Positions 33,334-41,953 of a DNA stretch of 64,000 nt are shown here, in pieces (position 1 is the first letter of the stretch; every line of letters begins with the position of its first letter). The notes beneath the pieces are model-generated. The model saw nothing but the letters and a program-made list of their open reading frames with translations. It was not told the DNA's origin and searched no databases. Origin of the DNA: Deltaproteobacteria bacterium (GTDB taxonomy: Bacteria; Myxococcota; B64-G9); contig JAFDKH010000006.1 in NCBI GenBank assembly GCA_019307065.1, positions 42,881 to 106,880 of the forward strand, given 5' to 3'. The translations under genes were made by a program, and so were the position numbers.

Positions 33334-34068
33334 TTAGCGGCAATCGGGGCAACTATCGAAAAATGACTTGTCTACTTTGATCTGCTTTGCGAAGTGGGTA
33401 AGCAAGAAGGTCGGCGCGAAGGCGCGCCCGCATTTGTCGCACTTGTGCATCGGTAAATCGCGGTGCCATCTGACGATCGAGCGCACATGATCGTCTTCTT
33501 TCAGGCCGATGCAGTCGGTCGGGCAAACCACCACGCAGGCGGCGCAGCCGATGCAAGCCTGGTTGGCTTCGTCATAGGGAGAAACCATCTGTTTGGCCAG
33601 GCCGCGTCCGGAGAACCCGATTGCGTCGGCCCCGACCAGCTCTTTGCAGACCCGTGAACACAAGCCGCACTTGATGCACTCCTGGCCTTCGTCTTTGACG
33701 AAAGGTGTTTCGGTTACCCCGTATTCTGCGGCCAACTCGGTCACTTGCCTGGCCGCGGGTGCCATGGCCATCAGCAACTGCAGAATGAGCTTGCGATGCT
33801 CGATGACCTTGGGGGTGTCCAAAAAGACTTCGATTCCTTCGAGGACCGGGTAGTTGCACGAAGTAGTCAGTTTTTGCCGCTTGCCCTTCTTGACTTCCAC
33901 CAGGCATAGGCGGCAAGCGCCGTAAGAACTGACCGCCTCGTGATAGCACAGCGAGGGTACTACGTACCCATAGCGGCGCAAGGCGCCCAGCAGGCTTTCT
34001 TCGTGAAGGCCCTCGTAGCTGCGACCTTCAATCTTGAAAGTGACTTGCTTGTCTTTTTTCTCAGCCAC
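33334..34068 (-). CDS. HoxU/NuoG-N-like iron-sulfur subunit of the 2-oxoacid oxidoreductase operon
   Basis: A GTG at 34068 behind AAGGAG is preferred over an ATG at 34113 that would overlap the previous gene. Over 244 residues: a plant-type [2Fe-2S] domain (CYHEAVSSYGACRLCLVEV ... C), then two [4Fe-4S] ferredoxin clusters (CIKCGLCSRVC, CIGCAACVVVCPTDC), as in HoxU, HndD-N and the NuoG N-terminus but without the large molybdopterin-like or hydrogenase domain. A C-terminal zinc-ribbon-like pair (CDKCGRAF ... CPDC) is extra. It should pass electrons between the POR half and the NuoF flavin. Last gene of the operon. Confidence 0.88.
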   Translation of the reverse strand: MAEKKDKQVTFKIEGRSYEGLHEESLLGALRRYGYVVPSLCYHEAVSSYGACRLCLVEVKKGKRQKLTTSCNYPVLEGIEVFLDTPKVIEHRKLILQLLMAMAPAARQVTELAAEYGVTETPFVKDEGQECIKCGLCSRVCKELVGADAIGFSGRGLAKQMVSPYDEANQACIGCAACVVVCPTDCIGLKEDDHVRSIVRWHRDLPMHKCDKCGRAFAPTFLLTHFAKQIKVDKSFFDSCPDCR

Positions 34069-34078
34069 AACTCGCTCC

Positions 34079-35971
34079 TTATTCAACCCGGACGGCGTCG
34101 AACTTGCAGACATCCAGGCAGATGCCGCAACGGATGCATTTCGACTCGTCGAGCAGGTGGACTTCTTTTTTCTTGCCGCTAATCGCGTCCTCGGGGCACT
34201 TCTTGGCGCAGATCATACAGCCGGTGCAATTGGCGTCGACAATCGAATAGGTGATCAAGCCTTTGCAGACTGCGGCCGGGCATTTCTTTTCATTAATGTG
34301 TTGTTCGTATTCATTGCGGAAGTATTTTATTGTCGAAAGCAGCGGATTCGGGGCAGTCGTGCCCAGGGCGCATAGCGATCCGGCTATGATGGTTTTACTA
34401 AGTTGTTCGAGCAGTTCGATATCGCCGGGCCGCCCGTCGCCTGCGCAAATGCGTTCGATTATGGCTCCGAGCTGTTTGAGCCCTTCGCGACAAGTGACAC
34501 ATTTGCCGCAAGATTCGTCAGCCAGGAAATTGATGAAATAGCGCGCCAGGTCGACCATGCAGGTCGACTCATCCATGACGATCATGCCGCCCGAACCCAT
34601 CATCGAGCCGACCTCGGTAAGCTTGTCGAAGTCGACTTCCAAATCCAGCAGCGACTCGGGTAGACAGCCGCCCGAAGGGCCGCCGGTTTGGACCGCCTTG
34701 AATTTCTTGCCGTCGATAATGCCGCCGCCGATGTCAAAGATAATCTTGCGCAAAGAAGTACCCATCGGCACTTCGACCAGGCCGGTGTTGTTTACCTTGC
34801 CGACCAGGGCGAAGATCTTGGTGCCCTTGGAGCCGCCCCAGGGGTTGTCGCTCACATCGCCGGTGCCGATTGAAGTGTACCAGTCAACTCCGCGGTCGAT
34901 AATCAGAGGCACATTGGCCCAGGTCTCGACATTGTTCAGGTTGGTCGGCTTGTCGTAAAGCCCGGATTCGACGGTGTGGATGTGTTTGGCGCGCGGTTCG
35001 CCGACGAAGCCTTCGATCGAGGTCATCAGGGCCGTCGATTCTCCGCAAACGAAAGCCCCGCCGCCCTTGTTTATTTTGATATCGAAATCCATCCCCGAAC
35101 CAAGGATGTCTTGACCCAAGAACCCCATCTGGCGGGCCTGCTCGAGGGCGATTTCGAGTCTTTCGACGGCCAGTGGGTATTCGTGGCGAATATAGACATA
35201 GCCGGCCGGTTTTCCGGGATGGCCTATCGCGAAGGCGCCGATGATCATGCCTTCGATCACCGAATGCGGATTGCCTTCCATCAAGGAGCGATCCATGAAA
35301 GCCCCCGGATCGCCTTCATCTGCATTGCAGATGATATAGCGCACACCGTCGTCACAATTGGCTGCCCGGCATGATTCCCACTTGACTCCGGCGGGAAATC
35401 CACCTCCGCCGCGGCCACGCAGGCCCGAGGCCTTGATTTGCTTGCAGACTTCTTCGGGCTGCAGCTCTTTTAGCACCTTGGCCAAAGCCGCATAACCGCC
35501 GACACCGATGTAGTCATCGATCGAAGTCGGATCGATCTCGCCGTTGTAGGCCAGCAGCACGCGCATCTGGTTCTTATAAAAGGGCACTTCGGTTTCTTTT
35601 TCGTAGGCCTGGCCGGTGGCGTCTTTGTACTGCAGCTTCTCGATTATTTCGCCCTTGGCGACCGTCAGCTCGATGATATCGGCGACATGCTCGGGTTTGA
35701 CCCGCCGGTAAAGAGTTTGCGCAGGATGCAGGACCACCAAAGGACCCTGTTCGCAAAAGCCATGACAACCCGTTTGCCTGAGTTCGATCTCGTCTTTGTG
35801 CTTGCTTTGGGCCAGACTGTCTTCGAAGGCTTTGGCCAGTTTCTTGGCCCCGGACGCACAGCAACCGGTCCCGGCGCAAACCGAGATTACCTTACGCTCG
35901 GGATCGCGCCGGCTTTTGATTTTTTCGCTGAAAGCTGCGAGATCGGCGGCTGTTTTTATTTTTGTTGGCAT
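34079..35971 (-). CDS. NuoF-like NAD(H):FMN subunit with extra ferredoxin domains
   Basis: 630 residues in the HndC/HoxF layout. An N-terminal thioredoxin-like [2Fe-2S] domain (CAGTGCCASG ... CHGFC) is followed by the NADH/FMN region (GLRGRGGGGFPAGVKW, NADEGDPGAFMDR), an SLBB domain, the [4Fe-4S] motif ESCGKCVTCREG and a C-terminal 2x[4Fe-4S] ferredoxin (CTGCMICAKKCPED, CIRCGICLDVC). It should exchange electrons between NAD(H) and iron-sulfur chains. The start follows the NuoE-like stop by four bases, and its stop overlaps the ribosome site of the next gene. Confidence 0.92.
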   Translation of the reverse strand: MPTKIKTAADLAAFSEKIKSRRDPERKVISVCAGTGCCASGAKKLAKAFEDSLAQSKHKDEIELRQTGCHGFCEQGPLVVLHPAQTLYRRVKPEHVADIIELTVAKGEIIEKLQYKDATGQAYEKETEVPFYKNQMRVLLAYNGEIDPTSIDDYIGVGGYAALAKVLKELQPEEVCKQIKASGLRGRGGGGFPAGVKWESCRAANCDDGVRYIICNADEGDPGAFMDRSLMEGNPHSVIEGMIIGAFAIGHPGKPAGYVYIRHEYPLAVERLEIALEQARQMGFLGQDILGSGMDFDIKINKGGGAFVCGESTALMTSIEGFVGEPRAKHIHTVESGLYDKPTNLNNVETWANVPLIIDRGVDWYTSIGTGDVSDNPWGGSKGTKIFALVGKVNNTGLVEVPMGTSLRKIIFDIGGGIIDGKKFKAVQTGGPSGGCLPESLLDLEVDFDKLTEVGSMMGSGGMIVMDESTCMVDLARYFINFLADESCGKCVTCREGLKQLGAIIERICAGDGRPGDIELLEQLSKTIIAGSLCALGTTAPNPLLSTIKYFRNEYEQHINEKKCPAAVCKGLITYSIVDANCTGCMICAKKCPEDAISGKKKEVHLLDESKCIRCGICLDVCKFDAVRVE

Positions 35972-35975
35972 GACT

Positions 35976-36434
35976 CTATTCCTGCTTGAGCGGTTTGAGG
36001 ACCCGGTCCAGTTTGGCCGAGGTCATGTTGCCGTGATATTCGCGATCGAGAATCACCAAGGGACCCAGGGCGCAGGCCCCGACGCAATTGACGGTTTCGA
36101 GGGTCAGGTTCATGTCGCTGGTTGTGCCGCTTTCGGGAACGTCGAACTGGCGCCTGATGTGATCGACTAGTTTGGGCGCGCCGCGCACATGGCAAGCGGT
36201 GCCCATGCAGACCGTACAGATGTGTTTTCCGCGCGGTTCGAGCGAGAAAGATGAGAAAAAAGTGGCCAGCGAGTATACCCGCGCCAGGGAGACATCCAGC
36301 TCCTGGGCTACTTTTATAATGTCTTCTTTTGGCAGGTAATTCTCCTGACCTTGAATGTCCTGGAGGATGGCCAGTAGAGCGGCCGGATCGCGGTCGTGTT
36401 TGTCTAAGATGGCAGCCAGCTTGGTAGTATCCAT
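35976..36434 (-). CDS. NuoE-like [2Fe-2S] subunit
   Basis: 152 residues, the usual NuoE length. An N-terminal helical bundle (LAAILDKHDRDPAALLAILQ, YLPKEDIIKVA, VYSLATFFSSF) precedes the thioredoxin-like [2Fe-2S] site with four Cys in CMGTAC and CVGAC. The ATG follows GGGAGA. It partners NuoF-like proteins in NAD-linked hydrogenases, formate dehydrogenases and complex I. Here it is placed right after the POR beta gene, so it should form part of an NAD-reducing module of that enzyme. Confidence 0.92.
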   Translation of the reverse strand: MDTTKLAAILDKHDRDPAALLAILQDIQGQENYLPKEDIIKVAQELDVSLARVYSLATFFSSFSLEPRGKHICTVCMGTACHVRGAPKLVDHIRRQFDVPESGTTSDMNLTLETVNCVGACALGPLVILDREYHGNMTSAKLDRVLKPLKQE

Positions 36435-36443
36435 AGCGTCTCC

Positions 36444-37373
36444 CTACAAGACCAGGCCTTCGCGTCGCTCGAGCTTGCGATATTCGGCGTGAACCCGTTG
36501 CTCGATCTCGGCGATGGTGGCATCGTCCAGGTGGCGGAACCGTCCCTGAGGTTTCAAGTATTCCTTCAAAGGTCGAAATTCCTTGATGTGTATATTGAAC
36601 TTCAACTTGCCCTGTTCAATTTCATAAAGCGGAAAAACTCCGGTCTCGACTGCAGTGCGGCCGATGGCGATGGCCAGTTCGGGTTGCATGCGCCAGCCGG
36701 TCGGGCAGCAGGAGAACACGTGCAAGTAGGCCGGACCCTTGACCTTGGCTGCTTTTTCGACCTTGGCCGCCAGATCGAAGGGATAAGAAGGGCTGGCTGT
36801 GGCTACGTAAGGAATCCCGTGGGCCGCGGCTATTAATGTCACGTTTTTCTTCCAGGTTTGTTGCCCGATACTTTGACTGCCCGCAGGCGAGGTAGTCGTG
36901 GCCGCCCCGAAGGGGGTCGAACTCGAACGCTGGATGCCGGTATTCATGTAGGCTTCGTTGTCGTAGCAGACGTAGATCATGTCATGGCCACGTTCGAGGA
37001 CTCCGCTGAGGGCCTGTATACCGATATCGGCCGTGCCGCCGTCGCCGGCCATCCCGACCACGTTTATCTTGCGCTTGGGCAGCCTGCCTTTTTTCATCAG
37101 GATCTTCAGACCGGCTTCTACTCCGGAAGCTACCGCCGCGGCGTTTTCGAAGGCCACGTGAATCCAGGGGATCGCCCAGGCCGTGTCGGGATATGATGAG
37201 GAGATAATCTCCATACACCCGGTGGCCGAAGCAACAATTGTGTTGCGGCCCAGAACCTGGTGAATCAAACGTACGGCCAGCGCTTCTGCACAGCCCTGAC
37301 AGGCGCGATGCCCGGCCACGAACGGGTTGTCTTTGGGAAACAACCTGGCGGCAAATACATTCGGTCCTTGCAT
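36444..37373 (-). CDS. porB: 2-oxoacid:ferredoxin oxidoreductase, beta subunit (TPP-binding)
   Basis: 309 residues. Cluster-ligating Cys are in GHRACQGC and ATGC. The thiamine diphosphate site is [12 protein letters not shown] with the downstream DNEAYMNTG. It binds TPP and a proximal [4Fe-4S] cluster and carries out oxidative decarboxylation of a 2-oxoacid to acyl-CoA. The sequence fits the pyruvate/2-oxoisovalerate group; the exact acid cannot be read off. Its GAGGGAG ribosome site overlaps the alpha stop. Confidence 0.92.
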   Translation of the reverse strand: MQGPNVFAARLFPKDNPFVAGHRACQGCAEALAVRLIHQVLGRNTIVASATGCMEIISSSYPDTAWAIPWIHVAFENAAAVASGVEAGLKILMKKGRLPKRKINVVGMAGDGGTADIGIQALSGVLERGHDMIYVCYDNEAYMNTGIQRSSSTPFGAATTTSPAGSQSIGQQTWKKNVTLIAAAHGIPYVATASPSYPFDLAAKVEKAAKVKGPAYLHVFSCCPTGWRMQPELAIAIGRTAVETGVFPLYEIEQGKLKFNIHIKEFRPLKEYLKPQGRFRHLDDATIAEIEQRVHAEYRKLERREGLVL

Positions 37374-37375
37374 GG

Positions 37376-38551
37376 CTACTCCCTCAAACCGACAATTGTA
37401 GGCTCGCCAACGTCACCGCCTGCACGGATTGCGAGCAGCTTGTCGAAAATATTTTCGAAATCTGAAGCCGGTGCGTCCCGGCCACCCAACCCGACGATGA
37501 ATTCGGCGATAGTTGGCCTATGTTGGCGGTGGTAAAAGGCGGCTTTGATTTCAGAGGCAACCGGACCGACCGGCCCGCCAAACGAGATCGCCCGATCCAT
37601 CACCCCGACTACCTTGATGTCGCCGATCGCTTCGAAAAGATCGTCGAACGGAAACGGTCGCCAGAGTCTCAAGCGGACCAGCCCGACTTTCTTACCCTGT
37701 TCACGACACCGGTCGACGGCGGTCATGGCCGTCTCGCCCAGAGCGCCCATGGTCATCAATACGACCTCGGCATCGTCGGCCCGGTAGGTTTCGACCGGCT
37801 TGTAAGAACGCCCGAATTTCTTGGCGAACTCGCCCAGGGTCTCGACTATGGGGCCATAGGAATCGGTCAGTAGCTGCTGTTGGACTTTTTTTGTCTCAGT
37901 ATAGATTTCCGGAATGCCGACCGGTCCCATGCTGATCGGCTTATCGACATCAAGCCGGATCAAGGGCTCGAACTTGGGCAGAAACGATTGCACCATTTCC
38001 CGGTCGGGCATCAGAACCGGTTCGATTGTGTGAGTCAGGATGAACCCGTCGAAGTTTACCATGACCGGCAGGGAAACTCTTTTATCCTCGGCCAGACGGA
38101 AGGCCCAGATCGTCAGATCCAGTGCTTCTTGCGCATTTTCGGCGAAGATCTGAATCCAGCCGATGTCGCGCTCGGTCATCACGTCGGAGTGATCATTCCA
38201 GATACTGATTGGGCCGGATAGAGACCGGTTGGCGACCGACATGACGATTGGAAAGCGCATGGCCGCTGCGATGAAAAGAATTTCGTGCATCAATGCCAGG
38301 CCTTGAGAGGCGGTGGCCGTATAGGTGCGTGCCCCGACCGCTGCGGTACCACAACAAACCGACATGGCCGAGTGTTCGCTTTCGACCGGCACGAAGGCAG
38401 CATTCAGTTCACCATCGGCAACCAATTCACTCAAGTGTTCGACAATATGAGTCTGCGGAGTAATCGGATAAGCGGCTACAACATCGGCGTCACACAGGCC
38501 AACCGCCTCGGCTATCGCAATCGAGGCTTCCATTCCGATGCGCTTTTCCAT
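37376..38551 (-). CDS. porA: 2-oxoacid:ferredoxin oxidoreductase, alpha subunit
   Basis: The start is the ATG at 38551 ([10 protein letters not shown]) behind GGAGGAG, overlapping the delta stop by one base (TAATG); an upstream in-frame ATG at 38605 is inside delta. 391 residues with the pyrimidine-binding POR_N domain ([37 protein letters not shown]) and the transketolase-C-like domain near 230-330. It pairs with beta to complete the TPP active site. Confidence 0.92.
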   Translation of the reverse strand: MEKRIGMEASIAIAEAVGLCDADVVAAYPITPQTHIVEHLSELVADGELNAAFVPVESEHSAMSVCCGTAAVGARTYTATASQGLALMHEILFIAAAMRFPIVMSVANRSLSGPISIWNDHSDVMTERDIGWIQIFAENAQEALDLTIWAFRLAEDKRVSLPVMVNFDGFILTHTIEPVLMPDREMVQSFLPKFEPLIRLDVDKPISMGPVGIPEIYTETKKVQQQLLTDSYGPIVETLGEFAKKFGRSYKPVETYRADDAEVVLMTMGALGETAMTAVDRCREQGKKVGLVRLRLWRPFPFDDLFEAIGDIKVVGVMDRAISFGGPVGPVASEIKAAFYHRQHRPTIAEFIVGLGGRDAPASDFENIFDKLLAIRAGGDVGEPTIVGLRE

Positions 38552-38847
38552 TACTCCTCCTCCTCGATCATGTTTATGCAGGCGGTCGGGCACTCGTGGG
38601 CGCAAATGGCACAGCCTTTACAGTATTCAAGATCAGCATCCGGCAGGCCTTCGCTTACTTGTCCGAAGTGGACACATCCCTCCGGGCAGAAGATCACGCA
38701 GATCCCGCAGCGAATGCATTTTTCATGATCCCAGACAGGTCGTTGCGAACGCCAATCCCCGGTACGGTTCTGGCGGGCGCTGCCCGGCACGGTGATAGCG
38801 GTTCCGACAGCTAGTTCGGTCCATTTGGGTGTTGCGCTCTGGGCCAT
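38551..38847 (-). CDS. porD: 2-oxoacid:ferredoxin oxidoreductase, delta subunit (2x[4Fe-4S] ferredoxin)
   Basis: 98 residues with two clusters, CIRCGICVIFCPEGC and CKGCAICAHECPTAC, and a C-terminal Glu run. AAGGAGG lies before the ATG. It relays electrons from the alpha/beta active site, here probably on to the NuoE/F/HoxU-like proteins encoded downstream. Confidence 0.92.
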   Translation of the reverse strand: MAQSATPKWTELAVGTAITVPGSARQNRTGDWRSQRPVWDHEKCIRCGICVIFCPEGCVHFGQVSEGLPDADLEYCKGCAICAHECPTACINMIEEEE

Positions 38848-38858
38848 GTTGCGCCTCC

Positions 38859-39413
38859 TTATACGGCTTCGACGATCTTGGCTTCGGTCTGGGCTCGTCT
38901 AAAGGCATTGATGTTCTTTGCGGCAATGCGGCCGAAGCGTTCTTCGAGTGCGTGTTCTAGTTTTTCGTTTGATACCATCGGAACCGCGGCCATGGCTGCC
39001 CCGAGCATGGTCGTGTTGGTAATTAATCGACCGATTTCTTCTCGGGCAATATGGTTGGCATCCACAATTGCCAGCCGGGCGGTAATGTTGAATTCTTCGC
39101 GGATGGCCTGCGCGTCGCGACCGGTGTTGATCACTACTGTGCCGCCGGGTTTCAGGCCTTTGTCGATACGAACCAGGCGTAACAGTGAAGGATCGAGTAC
39201 CAGCACCAGCGACGGTTCCTGGATGGCGGCTCTATTCTTGATTGGTTTGTCGGAAACCCGGGCAAAAGCGATAACCGGGGCACCTCGTCGCTCGGGTCCG
39301 AAACTAGGAAAGGCCTGAGCACTTTTACCCTCGGCGATGGCCGCCTGGGCCAAGAGTTCGGCCGAAGTTACGGCCCCTTGGCCGCCACGTCCGTGAAACC
39401 TTACTTCATGCAT
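38859..39413 (-). CDS. porG: 2-oxoacid:ferredoxin oxidoreductase, gamma subunit
   Basis: The start at 39413 (MHEVRFHGRGGQG) has GGAGG seven bases upstream; an ATG at 39437 lies before that site. 184 residues with the gamma-family CoA-binding motif HGRGGQGAVTSAELLA and FGPERRGAPV. First gene of the seven-gene operon gamma-delta-alpha-beta-E-F-U, all with gaps of 12 bp or less or with overlaps. Confidence 0.92.
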   Translation of the reverse strand: MHEVRFHGRGGQGAVTSAELLAQAAIAEGKSAQAFPSFGPERRGAPVIAFARVSDKPIKNRAAIQEPSLVLVLDPSLLRLVRIDKGLKPGGTVVINTGRDAQAIREEFNITARLAIVDANHIAREEIGRLITNTTMLGAAMAAVPMVSNEKLEHALEERFGRIAAKNINAFRRAQTEAKIVEAV

Positions 39414-39477
39414 CGAAAGCCTCCAATATGGAATCAAGCACCAGATTTATAATTTCTATCAGCCACAAGAACAGCTA

Positions 39478-39506
39478 GAAATACTGCCCTACCTGACCAG
39501 TGTCAA
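39478..39506 (-). promoter_or_regulatory. candidate promoter of the POR-NuoEF operon
   Basis: On the minus strand TTGACA (39501-39506), a 17-base spacer and TATTTC (39478-39483) lie about 65 bases before the gamma start. The -35 is perfect and the -10 is weak. Confidence 0.45.
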
Positions 39507-39551
39507 GGGAAACTCGGTCACAAAAAAAGGCGGTAACTAAAAGAGGCGGTC

Positions 39552-39628
39552 GCGAGTCAAAACCGTCGCAAGTCAAGGCCGTCGCGGTTTTATCTTGTGA
39601 CCCAAGGCTCGGGACGGTTTTGACTCGC
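39552..39628. repeat. 16-bp perfect inverted repeat between divergent POR and mgl operons
   Basis: GCGAGTCAAAACCGTC at 39552-39567 is repeated inverted at 39613-39628. Between them lies a further AGTCAAGGCCGTCGCGGTTTT stretch that partly repeats the arm. It sits just upstream of the mglB -35. It could be a hairpin/REP-like element or a regulator site serving both operons. Confidence 0.6.
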
Positions 39629-39655
39629 TCCGATTTTATTTCTTCTGAAAACTCC

Positions 39656-39685
39656 TTGACACCCAAACTTACCCGACGCTATAGT
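39656..39685 (+). promoter_or_regulatory. sigma70-type promoter for mglBA
   Basis: TTGACA at 39656-39661, an 18-base spacer and TATAGT at 39680-39685, about 140 bases before the mglB ATG. Both hexamers are near consensus. Confidence 0.6.
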
Positions 39686-39823
39686 CGGCCCGCTGTTAAT
39701 ATTGAACGCAGCTGGGGTTTTGGTAAAATAGACTCCACTTTTTGGGTATGATATAGTACAAAATTCGCCGGGCAGCTCAGCATTACAAGCGAAGCTTTGA
39801 TGCTTGAGTGTCAGGAGGGTTGA

Positions 39824-40306
39824 ATGGTCAGTCCGCAGCTCGTGATGTACGAAGAAGAGTACAAACAGATCAGCAGCGTCTGTGATCGTCTTTGCCGTGA
39901 ATCAAACTCCAAGGTTGTATTTGTGGTGGATAAGAACGGGCAGCTGATTGCGAGCGCTGGACAGACCGGCAACCTGGACACGACTTCATTGGCATCCCTG
40001 ACTGCAGGCAACATTGCGGCTACAGGTGGTTTGGCCAAGTTGATAGGCGAGAGGGAGTTTTCGATCCTCTTCCATGAAGGTGAGCGCGACAATCTGCACA
40101 TTTCGATTGTCGGCGGTCGCGTAATCCTGGTCGTGATATTTGACGGGCGCTCTTCTTTGGGACTCGTGCGTCTGAGAGTTAAAAGAGCGTCGCAGGAATT
40201 GGGTGCGATCTTCGAGGTCCTGATGCGCAAATTAGAAGACCCGGCGGCAGGTTCTCCTTTTACTGAGATCACGGACGAGGACATCGACAACCTATTCAAC
40301 GACTAA
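39824..40306 (+). CDS. mglB: MglB, Roadblock/LC7 GTPase-activating protein
   Basis: GGAGGG precedes the ATG. 160 residues, the length of Myxococcus MglB, with nearly the same landmarks: QLVMYEEE, VCDRL, VDKNGQLIASAGQT, TTSLASLTAGN, GGLAKLIGE, FHEG, and the C-terminal DDIDNLF-type tail (DEDIDNLFND). MglB dimers stimulate GTP hydrolysis by MglA and mark the lagging pole in myxobacteria. mglA follows after 21 bp, the usual order. Confidence 0.95.
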   Translation: MVSPQLVMYEEEYKQISSVCDRLCRESNSKVVFVVDKNGQLIASAGQTGNLDTTSLASLTAGNIAATGGLAKLIGEREFSILFHEGERDNLHISIVGGRVILVVIFDGRSSLGLVRLRVKRASQELGAIFEVLMRKLEDPAAGSPFTEITDEDIDNLFND

Positions 40307-40327
40307 CAAGGCTCTGAGGGCTCCAAC

Positions 40328-40915
40328 ATGTCCTTCATAAACTACTCTTCCCGTGAAATAAATTGCAAGATCGTATACTACGGCCCCGGTCTATGCGGGA
40401 AGACTACAAACTTGCAGTACATCTACGCAAAAACAAATCCAGAAGCCAAAGGTAAAATGATTTCATTGGCGACAGAAACCGAGCGGACCTTGTTTTTCGA
40501 CTTCCTGCCGCTCAGTCTTGGTGAAATCCGCGGTTTTAAAACACGCTTTCATTTATACACCGTCCCCGGCCAGGTATTCTACGATGCCAGCCGAAAACTA
40601 ATTCTCAAAGGCGTCGACGGGGTAGTCTTTGTGGCTGATTCGCAAATTGAGCGCATGGAAGCTAACTTGGAAAGTATGGAGAACTTGCGGGTCAACCTGG
40701 CTGAGCAGGGCTATGACCTCAAGGCAATTCCGTATATTATTCAATACAATAAGCGGGATCTCCCCAACGCGGCCAGCATCGAAGAACTTCATCGCCTGCT
40801 CAATCCTGACAATATTCCAGAGTTCCAGTCGATTGCCTCAACCGGATGGGGGGTTTTCGACAGCCTGAAGGCAATCGCGAAACTGGTCCTTCAAGAACTC
40901 AAAAAGGGACGTTAA
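40328..40915 (+). CDS. mglA: MglA, Ras-like polarity GTPase
   Basis: 195 residues as in Myxococcus. The P-loop is GPGLCGKTT (residues 19-27), followed by the MglA-specific [11 protein letters not shown], switch II TVPGQV (Gln82) and the base motif YNKRDLP. In myxobacteria GTP-bound MglA goes to the leading pole and drives both type IV pili and the Agl/Glt gliding complexes, while MglB turns it off. Here a Tol/Glt-like cluster follows after a 303-bp gap, suggesting the output machine is encoded next to the switch. Confidence 0.95.
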   Translation: MSFINYSSREINCKIVYYGPGLCGKTTNLQYIYAKTNPEAKGKMISLATETERTLFFDFLPLSLGEIRGFKTRFHLYTVPGQVFYDASRKLILKGVDGVVFVADSQIERMEANLESMENLRVNLAEQGYDLKAIPYIIQYNKRDLPNAASIEELHRLLNPDNIPEFQSIASTGWGVFDSLKAIAKLVLQELKKGR

Positions 40916-41042
40916 TCTCCTGGATTGACTCCTGACCCGCTTAATCTCTTAAAATTGGTTTTCTTAAACACTAAAGAATCTCGAACCAGTTGCCGAGTGT
41001 TTAGGGGGAATCTGGGCGATAGTTCGATATTTTATGAGCATG

Positions 41043-41058
41043 AGTGATTGAGATCACA
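41043..41058 (+). promoter_or_regulatory. CRP-like box upstream of the Tol/Glt-like cluster
   Basis: AGTGA-TTGAGA-TCACA differs at one base from the CRP consensus TGTGA-N6-TCACA and shares its inner and right flanks (GTGAT...ATCACAGC) with the perfect box at 58955-58970. Its centre lies about 76 bases before the predicted transcription start. Confidence 0.5.
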
Positions 41059-41091
41059 GCGGAAGTGGCTGGTTCCCCGGTAAAAAAGCCG

Positions 41092-41120
41092 TTGACAGAG
41101 AAGGGAAATGTGGGCTAAGA
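41092..41120 (+). promoter_or_regulatory. candidate sigma70 promoter of the Tol/Glt-like cluster
   Basis: TTGACA (41092-41097), a 17-base spacer and CTAAGA (41115-41120; TAAGAA with 18). About 100 bases before the first start codon. Confidence 0.5.
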
Positions 41121-41218
41121 ATTATCTCCGATGTATGCCGTTTTTTCGTCTTTTCTGATGGCTTCCAATTCGGGGCGGAGGACTGGTTGTACTTCGTCTT
41201 CGATTGGGGAGGAACCCG

Positions 41219-41953
41219 ATGAGAATATATACGTATCCGACACTGGGACTAGTCTTGGCCTTGTGCCTATTACCTTGTTCGTCGTTTGCCCAGGAAGAAA
41301 AAGCACCGCCTGACGATTCTGCGGCCAAGGCGCCGGTTCCGACGGCCACTGAAGCTGCAAAACCAGCGACTGATGGAGCACCGTCGGATGAAGCTTACGA
41401 ACTGAAATTGCGAGATCTCGAAGAACGAGTCAACGAGTTAAAAGAGAAAATTTTCAGAACCAAGGCCCGGATACTACAGCTGCAAGAGACGGTCGTGACA
41501 GGTTCGATCGGGGCCGGAGCGCGGGCCGTGCTGATTCATCGCAACGAGATGGGGGGCGCCTTCAAGCTCGTATCGGTCCAGTACGCCCTCGATTCGCAGC
41601 CGATTTTCAAGAAAGTCGATGTTGACGGCGACCTGGACGGGATCGAGGAGAAAGAAATATTCAATGGCAACATCGTGCCTGGAAATCACAACATTGCAGT
41701 CCAGAAGGTTTTTCAAGGGCAAGGCTTTGGTTTTTTCTCCTATGTCAAAGGCTACAAATTCAAGGTTACATCCAGCTACACCTTCACAGCCGAAGAGGGC
41801 AAAATAATCAAGGTCAAGATAGTTGGTTTCGAGCGCGGCGGAATCACCACCTCGCTGGAGGAGCGACCAGCGGTACGTTATGACATCCAGATCGATAAGC
41901 TGACGCCGGCCCGGGCCAAGACGCTCCAAGAAAAGGCAGAGGAGTCAGGTTGA
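41219..41953 (+). CDS. secreted coiled-coil protein, first gene of the Tol/Glt-like cluster
   Basis: ATG 41219 follows GGGGAGG; a TTG at 41204 overlaps that site. A signal peptide (ending SFA before QE) is followed by an Ala/Pro linker, a ~35-residue coiled coil (KLRDLEERVNELKEKIFRTK) and a beta-rich domain (~105-240; FKLVSVQYALDSQPIFKKVD, VPGNHNIAVQKVFQG). Periplasmic. I recall similar proteins near myxobacterial TPR/Tol motility genes, but I cannot give it a proven name. Its stop overlaps the TTG start of the next gene by four bases (TTGA). Confidence 0.8.
   Translation: MRIYTYPTLGLVLALCLLPCSSFAQEEKAPPDDSAAKAPVPTATEAAKPATDGAPSDEAYELKLRDLEERVNELKEKIFRTKARILQLQETVVTGSIGAGARAVLIHRNEMGGAFKLVSVQYALDSQPIFKKVDVDGDLDGIEEKEIFNGNIVPGNHNIAVQKVFQGQGFGFFSYVKGYKFKVTSSYTFTAEEGKIIKVKIVGFERGGITTSLEERPAVRYDIQIDKLTPARAKTLQEKAEESG

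Larger units (their letters stand above)
40916..41218. other. 303-bp intergenic control region before the Tol/Glt-like cluster
   Basis: No gene. It holds a CRP-like box (41043-41058) and a promoter (41092-41120), described separately. The first 120 bases are AT-rich and show no clear terminator hairpin. Confidence 0.6.
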
